The translations under genes and the position numbers were made by a program. Of a DNA stretch of 64,000 nucleotides, positions 47,062 through 53,423 are shown piece by piece. The number at the start of each line of letters is the position of its first letter. The stretch's first letter is position 1. The DNA is from CALXVA01 sp944393025 (lineage in GTDB: Bacteria > Bacillota > Clostridia > TANB77 > CAG-508). A model generated the notes under the pieces. The model was not told the origin of the DNA. It searched no databases and saw only the letters and a list, made by a program, of their open reading frames with translations. Where the stretch lies: the NCBI GenBank assembly GCA_963931445.1, contig OZ007016.1, positions 496,001 to 560,000 on the forward strand, written 5' to 3'.

Positions 47062-47766
47062 ATAGGATACATAGGTAGAGGAGGATTTGGTGGATTTGGA
47101 AATGATAAAAGGAGGTATTATGGAAGTGGATTATTTAGAATATATACTTATATTCCATTAGATAATACCTATGTTATATTTCAAATGATTGTTACAATTA
47201 TCATATTTATCACCGCTGGTATAACATTTTTATCTACATACAAACCTTCAATAATTGATCCAATAGAAAATACAAAAAGAATACTTATAAATACTTATAT
47301 ACTAATAACTTTAGCGTTATTAGTACTTACAATATTAGCAAATTATTTTTCAAAAGATAAGAATGCACTTATAAAGAGATTAATTGTAATTTTATCACTT
47401 TCAGTAATAACTATTTTAGTATTTTTTGGAATAAAGGCTAATATGGACTCAACTTACACAAAAAATAAGTTTGAACAAATATATAACCAAGAATATAGTG
47501 GACAAACTTCTAATTCTGAATCTAAAATTGTTGTGAGTATAGGAGAAATCAAAATAAAGAGTGAAAAAGAGTATTATATTGATGAATGTGTTAAAGCATA
47601 TAACATATTTAGTATAAGAATGTATGGCATAATTGGACTTAATGTATTACTTATAATTTTATTAATTTATCAAATACCTAAAGTTTCAAGAATACAAGAA
47701 AAAAGAGATAAACTAAGTAAAGATGATGAAATTTTGTTTGATGAAGAAGAAAATGTAAAATTTTAA
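47062..47766 (+). CDS. Four-helix membrane protein with Gly/Arg-rich N-terminus, AUA start likely
   Basis: A coding frame open from 47062 gives GYIGRGGFGGFGNDKRRYYGSGLF before the first Met at 47185. There is no ATG, GTG or TTG for it, but AAAAGGGGG lies 7 bases before the ATA at 47062, so this rare start codon is the best choice. The rest of 234 residues has four hydrophobic segments (for example IVTIIIFITAGITFL, ILITLALLVLTILA, LIVILSLSVITILVFFGI, IIGLNVLLIILLIYQIP). Function unknown. It starts a group of three membrane proteins. Confidence 0.55.
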   Translation: MGYIGRGGFGGFGNDKRRYYGSGLFRIYTYIPLDNTYVIFQMIVTIIIFITAGITFLSTYKPSIIDPIENTKRILINTYILITLALLVLTILANYFSKDKNALIKRLIVILSLSVITILVFFGIKANMDSTYTKNKFEQIYNQEYSGQTSNSESKIVVSIGEIKIKSEKEYYIDECVKAYNIFSIRMYGIIGLNVLLIILLIYQIPKVSRIQEKRDKLSKDDEILFDEEENVKF

Positions 47767-47786
47767 AATATGTGGAGGATTTAGTA

Positions 47787-48284
47787 ATGAACGATACTGA
47801 AAAAGAGTTTATAAAAAATGTAAACATTGATAAGGCAAAGAATAAAACAATAGTATGTATTGCTCTGACCATTATAAATTTACTTAGCTATATAGTACCA
47901 CTTATGCTTGGAACTTTTGATTTTGGAATATTTTTTGAAACTCTAACTCTAGTTTTTATATTTATAGCTAGGAGTTATATGTCAAAGTATGATGAAGAGC
48001 GTTCAAAAAAATTTACAATTTTTGCTATGATACCAATAGGTTGGTTACTTATTTATGATTTAATAACAATATTATCTTATGTTCCAAATGTATTAGACTT
48101 TACATTTTTAGGATTAAATTTAATATTGCAAGAAATATTCACTATATTAAATTTAGTGATATTATTTGAAATAAACAAAGATTTAAGAAAAGCAGATAAT
48201 CCAGAGAAATATAAAAAAAGTACGGACTGGTTTTATGAAAGACTAGATGAAAAAGATGATATAGGAGGTAATAAAAATGTTTGA
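47787..48284 (+). CDS. Membrane protein of unknown function (165 aa)
   Basis: Four hydrophobic segments (VCIALTIINLLSYIVPLML, IFFETLTLVFIFIAR, FAMIPIGWLLIYDLITIL, ILQEIFTILNLVILF) and charged ends. ATG 47787 follows GGAGG by eight bases; the GTG at 47772 lies before that site. It overlaps the next gene by eight bases and follows the preceding one at short distance, so the three form one unit. Confidence 0.55.
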   Translation: MNDTEKEFIKNVNIDKAKNKTIVCIALTIINLLSYIVPLMLGTFDFGIFFETLTLVFIFIARSYMSKYDEERSKKFTIFAMIPIGWLLIYDLITILSYVPNVLDFTFLGLNLILQEIFTILNLVILFEINKDLRKADNPEKYKKSTDWFYERLDEKDDIGGNKNV

Positions 48285-48840
48285 AGATAAACATATATTT
48301 GGATTTGTTTGTGCTTTATTATGTTTTGCATCAATAATTATACCAGAACCAATAATTCCAATTATAAGTTTTATAATTGCTATTGCTATGTTTGTTTATA
48401 AAATAAAATTAGCAAAGGAAAGTCCAGAAGGTATGAAATCTCTTATGTTAGACTTAGTTATTATTATAATTGTCATTGTTATAGATATTGGATTTTTTGC
48501 TATGAGAATATCAATATGGAACGAATATAATAAATATGACTACTCATCTAGTAGTTCTCAAAAATATAGTACTTCTGATTTGGCTCAAATGGTGATTAGT
48601 TCATTTAAAATTGAGAACTCATCACTATTTGGTAGTGAAGCAAATATAAACACAATAAAGAGTAGGTTTAAATCATACCTTCAAAAAGAATTAGAACTTA
48701 CTGATGTAACTATGAATGGTAATAAAATTATTTGTTATATGGGAACGGATCAAGTAACATTTACTGTTACAAAGAATGATATTAAATATAGTGTAAAAAA
48801 TATTGATAATGAGAGTTTTGAGTTATTATCTATTTCTTGA
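48277..48840 (+). CDS. Membrane protein with extracytoplasmic domain, unknown (187 aa)
   Basis: Three hydrophobic segments in residues 5-75, then a Ser/Tyr-rich part (YSSSSSQKYSTSD) and a compact C-terminal domain of about 80 residues (NTIKSRFKSYLQKELELTDVTMNGNKIICYMGTDQVTFTVTKND). The layout suggests a membrane-anchored surface protein. It is read in overlap with the preceding gene. Confidence 0.5.
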   Translation: MFEDKHIFGFVCALLCFASIIIPEPIIPIISFIIAIAMFVYKIKLAKESPEGMKSLMLDLVIIIIVIVIDIGFFAMRISIWNEYNKYDYSSSSSQKYSTSDLAQMVISSFKIENSSLFGSEANINTIKSRFKSYLQKELELTDVTMNGNKIICYMGTDQVTFTVTKNDIKYSVKNIDNESFELLSIS

Positions 48841-48962
48841 TAATAAAATTCTTTTTTAGTTTCAATAGTAAACCAACTCATCAAAAAGTTTTACTTTTAA
48901 AAAGAAAAAATATTTTAATGCGTAGAACAAAAAGTTAAATATAGCTTCATTTCATATTTCTA

Positions 48963-48992
48963 TTGACAAAAAATAAAAGCTTGAGGTAAAAT
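48963..48992 (+). promoter_or_regulatory. Predicted sigma-A promoter for the prepilin-like gene
   Basis: TTGACA, 18 bases, TAAAAT; the transcript would have a leader of about 230 bases. Confidence 0.55.
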
Positions 48993-48997
48993 AAAAA

Positions 48998-49117
48998 TGA
49001 CCCAAAATAGGAAACTAAAAAGTACCAAAAAGGTACAAAAAAATTTAAGGTAATTTGAAACTTAGAAGTACAAAAAATGTGCAAAAAGGTACTTTTTTAA
49101 GTTTTAAAAATAGGTCA
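48998..49117 (+). promoter_or_regulatory. Long imperfect hairpin in the leader of the prepilin-like gene
   Basis: TGACCCAAAATAGGAAAC... AAAAAGTACC is mirrored by GGTACTTTTTTAAG...TAGGTCA, giving two arms of about 28 bases with several mismatches. Within it smaller GTAC hairpins occur. No known class fits. The region 48841-49227 holds nothing else. Confidence 0.4.
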
Positions 49118-49227
49118 ATAAAATAAATGAGAAAAGAACAAAATAAAAACAAAAAGCAAAATGAATGAAAAGTAAAAAAGAAGGCAATATTAAAATTGTA
49201 AAATAAACAAAAGAAAGGAGAAAAGAA

Positions 49228-50502
49228 ATGAGTAAAAATAAAAAGTTTCAAAAAGCCTTAAAACAAAAAAGAGGAATAACATTAATTGCATTAGTAATAA
49301 CAATAGTAATATTAATAATACTTGCAACAGTAGCAGTAAGTTATGTATTTGGAGAAAATGGATTAATAGGTTATGCAGATAAGGCAAAAGATGTAGCAGA
49401 AGCAGATTCGCAAGAAGAAGGAAAAGAATTAACAAATATGACATCATATTTAAATGAGTTAATGGGAGGAAAAAATGAAGAAGAAGAGCCATCAGGAGAG
49501 GCACCAAAAGTAGAAGATGTAAAAGGTGGAGAAGCATTTGGAGAAAAGACAAAAGTAGAGGATTCAAAAGGAAATAAAGTAATGATTCCAGGAGGATTTA
49601 AAATAGCATCTGATTCAGGAGATACAGTAGAGCAGGGAATAGTAATAGAAGATGTAAATGCATCTAATGATGCAAATGTGCAAGGAAGCCAATATGTGTG
49701 GATACCAGTAGGAACCTTTACAAAAGATGATGGAAGTACAAGTGGAGAAATAATATTAGGAAGATATACATTTGATACATCTACAGGAGAACCAACATTA
49801 CAGCAAGATGCAGTAAATTATACACAAGGTGTAGCAATTGAAATAGATTTTACAGAATTATCAACATATAGACCAGGAGTTGCAAGTCAAGAAATAGGAG
49901 TTGGCTTAAATGCAACAGCAAAAGATTTAAAAGGATTTATAGATAGTGTAGATTCAAATGGAGGGTATTATATAGGAAGATATGAAGCAAGTTATGCAAG
50001 TGGAAGTAGTACGGAGAATTATAAAGCAGCATCAAAAGTATCTGATGGCTATTCTATATCAAGTATGTCATATACAAAAGGAACATTGTGGAACTTTATA
50101 GAACAAATAGATGCATCAAAAGTTGCAATAAATACTTATGTAGGAAGTAGTAGTGTAAAAAGTGATTTAATAAATAGTTATGCATGGGATACAGCAATAG
50201 TGTATATACAAGAGGCAGGAAATACAAATTATGCAAATCAAGATGGAAAATCAATAAATTCTAGTTTAGCAAATACAGGAGCAAATGCAGATGTAGTATG
50301 TAAAATAAATGATATGGCATCAAATGTAAGAGAATGGACAACAGAATATTCAAGTCGTAATCTCTGCGGTTATGCTGGCCCATGTACTACTAGAGGAGGC
50401 ACTTGCGTCAACAGTCGCCGTTACACAGCTTACCGTATCAACGATGGTGCGCCGTATAGCAACTACAACAACATTGGCTTCCGTCTCAGCTTGTATTTGT
50501 AG
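49228..50502 (+). CDS. Prepilin-like surface protein with C-type-lectin/FGE-like C-terminus; probable DGR target
   Basis: 424 residues. The N-terminus is a class III/IV prepilin signal, KQKRGITLIALVITIVILII, with Gly-Ile at the cut. A charged spacer (about 60-110) leads to a C-terminal domain with YVWIPVGTF, GYYIGRYEASYAS, SYAWDTAIVYIQ, NDMASNVREWTTE and a final NIGFRLSLYL, the order of formylglycine-enzyme/CLec folds used by diversity-generating retroelements. The last ~50 codons (from 50350) change abruptly to C/T-ending, C-rich codons, while the rest ends in A. This matches a variable region written from an AAC-rich template. No reverse transcriptase is in the window. Confidence 0.7.
   Translation: MSKNKKFQKALKQKRGITLIALVITIVILIILATVAVSYVFGENGLIGYADKAKDVAEADSQEEGKELTNMTSYLNELMGGKNEEEEPSGEAPKVEDVKGGEAFGEKTKVEDSKGNKVMIPGGFKIASDSGDTVEQGIVIEDVNASNDANVQGSQYVWIPVGTFTKDDGSTSGEIILGRYTFDTSTGEPTLQQDAVNYTQGVAIEIDFTELSTYRPGVASQEIGVGLNATAKDLKGFIDSVDSNGGYYIGRYEASYASGSSTENYKAASKVSDGYSISSMSYTKGTLWNFIEQIDASKVAINTYVGSSSVKSDLINSYAWDTAIVYIQEAGNTNYANQDGKSINSSLANTGANADVVCKINDMASNVREWTTEYSSRNLCGYAGPCTTRGGTCVNSRRYTAYRINDGAPYSNYNNIGFRLSLYL
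50350..50502 (+). other. Probable DGR variable region (VR)
   Basis: Codons such as CGT AAT CTC TGC GGT TAT, GTC AAC AGT CGC CGT TAC and AGC AAC TAC AAC AAC, in a genome with few C-ending codons. NNY codons are expected where AAY template codons are changed at A. The end GGCTTCCGTCTCAGC has the 'NIGFR' ending common in VRs. Confidence 0.55.
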
Positions 50503-50578
50503 AACTGTATGCTGATAGAAAGGTAGAGTAAAAAGAATAAGAAAAGTTAATTAAAAAATAGAACACCCAAATAGTAAG

Positions 50579-50603
50579 TCTAGCGAACTGAAAGTACGCT
50601 AGA
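50579..50603 (+). other. Hairpin downstream of the variable region
   Basis: TCTAGCG, loop AACTGAAAGTA, CGCTAGA. DGR target genes can have a cruciform-forming hairpin just after the VR; this one lies about 76 bases beyond the stop, further than in the well-studied phage example, so the role is uncertain. Confidence 0.35.
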
Positions 50604-50640
50604 GGCTATATAATTGTATATGATAGAATAAAAATGTAGG

Positions 50641-50696
50641 AAAAATGTGCTTAAGCCAAAAAAAATTGGAGATTTTTTGGGCTTAAGCACATTTTT
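50641..50696 (+). terminator. Terminator after the prepilin-like gene
   Basis: AAAAATGTGCTTAAGCCAAAAAA and its near-perfect complement TTTTTTGGGCTTAAGCACATTTTT around TTGGAGAT; one of the strongest hairpins in the window. Confidence 0.85.
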
Positions 50697-50719
50697 ATCT
50701 TTAATCAAGAAGGAAGAAA

Positions 50720-50920
50720 ATAGTAAAATATAAACATACTTCAATAGCAAAATGTAAAGTAAAATTGCTAAATAACAGTATAGTAGAAATATATGGTTAT
50801 GATGAAATTGCAGATTATATGTATAGGAATTTTAAAGAAAATCAAATTATTGCAATAGAAGGAAAAATAGACAGTGAAATGAAAATAGAAGTAAGAAGCA
50901 CTTACACTTATATTATATAA
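50720..50920 (+). CDS. Small OB-fold-like protein (66 aa), AUA start likely
   Basis: The frame from 50720 reads VKYKHTSIAKCKVKLL..., then IYGYDEIADYMYRNFKENQIIAIEGKIDSEMKIEVRS and stops at 50918-50920. The strand order with 'G.Y..IA..m......IIAIEGKI' looks like an SSB-type OB fold. The only in-frame candidate starts before the first Met (50813) are non-ATG; ATA at 50720 lies five bases after AGAAGGA. An upstream stop at 50702 limits the frame. The region 50921-51042 holds no feature. Confidence 0.5.
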   Translation: MVKYKHTSIAKCKVKLLNNSIVEIYGYDEIADYMYRNFKENQIIAIEGKIDSEMKIEVRSTYTYII

Positions 50921-51042
50921 ACTTTCTTTTAATCTTACGATAACTATTAAAATACAATTAAATTATATTTATTCTTATTTGAATAGAATTTACTTTTTTA
51001 ATTAACTAGAAATTTTTATGTGAAAAAAATATTCTAAAACTA

Positions 51043-51071
51043 TTGCAATTACTAAAAAAATAATGTATAAT
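51043..51071 (+). promoter_or_regulatory. Predicted sigma-A promoter for the rimP-nusA-infB operon
   Basis: TTGCAA, 17 bases, TATAAT, about 75 bases before rimP. Confidence 0.65.
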
Positions 51072-51090
51072 AATATAGACATAATTGAGA

Positions 51091-51119
51091 AGAAGAGTGG
51101 AAGCAAATTCCACTCTTCT
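51091..51119 (+). promoter_or_regulatory. Leader hairpin of the rimP operon
   Basis: AGAAGAGTGG and CCACTCTTCT pair around AAGCAAATT. It lies between promoter and gene; there is no T run, so it is probably not a terminator. It could regulate the operon. Confidence 0.4.
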
Positions 51120-51146
51120 ATAATGTAAGTAGGAAATGGAGAAAAT

Positions 51147-51641
51147 ATGACTAATTTAGAGGAAAAAGTAGAAAGTTTGATAAAAGAAAAAATAGAAAAT
51201 TTAGGTTATAAGTTATATGATGTACAATATGTAAAAGAAGGGCAAAACTATTATTTACGAGTATTTATTGAAAAAGAAAAAGGAACAATAGATTTAAATG
51301 ATTGTGAAAAAGTAAATAATGGTATAAATGAATTACTAGATAAAGCAGATTACATAAAAGAACAATATTTTTTAGAAGTGTCATCAACAGGTTTAGAAAA
51401 ATTACTAAGAAAAGATAGTCACTTGCAAGAAAATATTGGAAATGAGGTACAAGTAAGTTTATATAAGCCAATAGAAATTTTAGAAAAAAAACAAAAAGAG
51501 TTTATTGGAACAATAATTAACTTTAATGAAAAAGAAATTAATTTTAAAATAGATAACAAAGAAATAACAATAGACAGAAAAAGTATTTCACAAATAAAAA
51601 CAATATTTGATTGGGATAGTTTGAAAATAGAAGAGGAATAA
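51147..51641 (+). CDS. rimP: Ribosome maturation factor RimP
   Basis: 164 residues, typical. Needed for maturation of the 30S subunit. The N-terminal domain has GYKLYDVQYVKEGQNYYLRVFIEKEKGTIDLNDCEKVNNGI with YFLEVSSTGLEKLL (the EVSSPG-like motif), and the C-terminal Sm-like domain ends in KSISQIKTIFDW. First gene of the operon. Confidence 0.92.
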   Translation: MTNLEEKVESLIKEKIENLGYKLYDVQYVKEGQNYYLRVFIEKEKGTIDLNDCEKVNNGINELLDKADYIKEQYFLEVSSTGLEKLLRKDSHLQENIGNEVQVSLYKPIEILEKKQKEFIGTIINFNEKEINFKIDNKEITIDRKSISQIKTIFDWDSLKIEEE

Positions 51642-51660
51642 AAAGGGAGGAATTAGAAAA

Positions 51661-52818
51661 ATGAAAAAAGTAGCTAAAACAAATAATCAAGCAATAAATA
51701 GTAGTGAATTAATAACAGCAATGGATGAATTAGAAAAAGAAAAAGGAATAAAAAAAGAATATTTACTAGAAGCAATAGAAACAGCATTGGTTACAGCATA
51801 TAAGAGAAATTTTGATTCAGCAGAAAATGTAAAAATAACTATGGACAAAGAAACAGGAGAAATTCATGTTTATGCAGAAAAAGATATTGTAGAAAAACCA
51901 GAAGAAGTTGAAAATAGTAAATTACAAATTTGTTTAGAAGATGCTAGAAAAATAAATAAAAAATTAGAAGTTGGAGATAAGGCAGAAATAGAACAAGTTC
52001 CAAAAAACTTTGGTAGAATAGCAGCACAAACTGCAAAACAAGTTATAGTGCAAAAAATAAGAGAAGCATCAAGAAACTTTATATTTGATGAATTTAATGA
52101 AAGAAAAGGAGAAATTGTTTCAGGAATAGTTCAAAAAGCAGATGGAGGAATTGTTGTTTTAGATTTAGGAAAAATAGAAGGTGTTATGCCAGTAAAAGAG
52201 CAAATTCCAACAGAAAAATATAAAGTAAATGATAAAATAAGAGGTTATGTATTAGATGTAGAAAGAGGAATAAAAGGTGCACCACAAGTAATTATTTCAA
52301 GAGCAAATAATGATTTCGTAAGAAAGTTATTTGAACTAGAAATACCTGAAATTTATGAAGGATTAATTGAAATAAAAAGTGTATCTAGAGATCCTGGAAA
52401 CAGATGTAAAGTTGCAGTATATTCTCAAAATGAAAATATTGATCCAGTTGGTTCATGTGTTGGACAAAAAGGAATAAGAATACAAAATATAATTAATGAA
52501 CTAAATGGAGAAAAAATAGATGTTATAGAATGGTCTGAAGATCCAGCAATATATATTTCAGCAGCATTACTTCCAGCAGAGGTTATGGCAGTTGATGTAA
52601 AACCAGAAGAAAAATTTGCTCAAGTAATAGTAAGAGATGATCAATTATCATTAGCTATAGGCAAAGCAGGACAAAATGCAAGACTTGCTGCAAGACTTAC
52701 AAATTGGAAAATAGATATAAAAAGTGAATCTCAGTTTAGAGAAATGCTTAGTAAGTTAAATGAAGAAAATGAAAAAGAAGATTTAAATGAACAAAATAAT
52801 ACAAATGAACAAGAATAA
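51661..52818 (+). CDS. nusA: Transcription termination/antitermination factor NusA
   Basis: 385 residues. N-terminal RNA-polymerase-binding domain (NSSELITAMDELEKEKGI), S1 domain (about 130-200: GEIVSGIVQKADGGIVVLDLGKIEGVMP), then two KH domains (VSRDPGNRCKVAVYS..., PVGSCVGQKGIRIQNIINELNGEKIDVI; ...LAIGKAGQNARLAARLT). The acidic tail is short and no C-terminal repeats are present, normal for Firmicutes. 19 bases after rimP. Confidence 0.95.
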   Translation: MKKVAKTNNQAINSSELITAMDELEKEKGIKKEYLLEAIETALVTAYKRNFDSAENVKITMDKETGEIHVYAEKDIVEKPEEVENSKLQICLEDARKINKKLEVGDKAEIEQVPKNFGRIAAQTAKQVIVQKIREASRNFIFDEFNERKGEIVSGIVQKADGGIVVLDLGKIEGVMPVKEQIPTEKYKVNDKIRGYVLDVERGIKGAPQVIISRANNDFVRKLFELEIPEIYEGLIEIKSVSRDPGNRCKVAVYSQNENIDPVGSCVGQKGIRIQNIINELNGEKIDVIEWSEDPAIYISAALLPAEVMAVDVKPEEKFAQVIVRDDQLSLAIGKAGQNARLAARLTNWKIDIKSESQFREMLSKLNEENEKEDLNEQNNTNEQE

Positions 52819-52858
52819 TGTAATAAAAGATGAATAAAATAAGAAAGAGGGATTTTTA

Positions 52859-53122
52859 TTGAAGAATTTACCACAAAGAACATGTATAGGTTGTAATTCT
52901 CAAAAAAATAAAAAAGATTTAATTAGAATAGTAAAAAATAAAGAAGGAATTATTAGTATTGATAGAACAGGAAAAGCAAATGGAAGAGGAGCATATATTT
53001 GTGACAATATAGAGTGCTTAGAAAATGCAATAAAAACAAAAAGACTTGAAAAAACATTTGAAACTAGTATATCAAATGAGATTTATGAAAATTTAAGAGG
53101 TGTAATTGTTGATAAAAAGTAA
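52859..53122 (+). CDS. ylxR: YlxR RNA-binding protein
   Basis: 87 residues. The conserved start QRTCIGCNSQKNKKDLIRIV and the DRTGKANGRGAYICDN block are typical of YlxR (DUF448). It modulates RNA in the nusA-infB operon. TTG start at 52859 behind AAGAGGG. It overlaps the next gene by 17 bases. Confidence 0.9.
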   Translation: MKNLPQRTCIGCNSQKNKKDLIRIVKNKEGIISIDRTGKANGRGAYICDNIECLENAIKTKRLEKTFETSISNEIYENLRGVIVDKK

Positions 53123-53423
53123 AATATGTGGTCTATTAGGATTAGCAAGAAGAGCTGGAAAATTATTATTTGGAACAGAAGCATGTATAAAAGAAATTGG
53201 CAAAATTAAATTAATAATTATTGCAAATGATGCATCAGAAAGGACAAAAATGAAATTTAAAAAAATTTGTGAGCAAGAAAAAATACCAATATATGAAATT
53301 TTAAATATAGAGGAAATAAGCAAAACTATTGGTCAATGTAATAAAGCAATTATAGGAATAAAAGATACAAATTTCTCAAATGAAATTATAAAAATAATTA
53401 ATGGGGGTGAAGCTATTGGGTAA
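53106..53423 (+). CDS. ylxQ: L7Ae-family RNA-binding protein YlxQ
   Basis: 105 residues of the L7Ae/L30e/S12e fold: SKICGLLGLARRAGKLLFGTEACIKEI, LIIIANDASERTKMKFKKIC and KAIIGIKDTNFSNEIIKIIN. Start is taken as TTG 53106 (overlapping ylxR); internal alternatives exist. The C-terminus overlaps infB. Confidence 0.85.
   Translation: MLIKSKICGLLGLARRAGKLLFGTEACIKEIGKIKLIIIANDASERTKMKFKKICEQEKIPIYEILNIEEISKTIGQCNKAIIGIKDTNFSNEIIKIINGGEAIG

Noticed and set aside
49228..51146. DGR reverse transcriptase or template repeat next to the variable region
   Set aside because: None of the downstream frames has an RT motif and no second copy of the variable region was found in the window.
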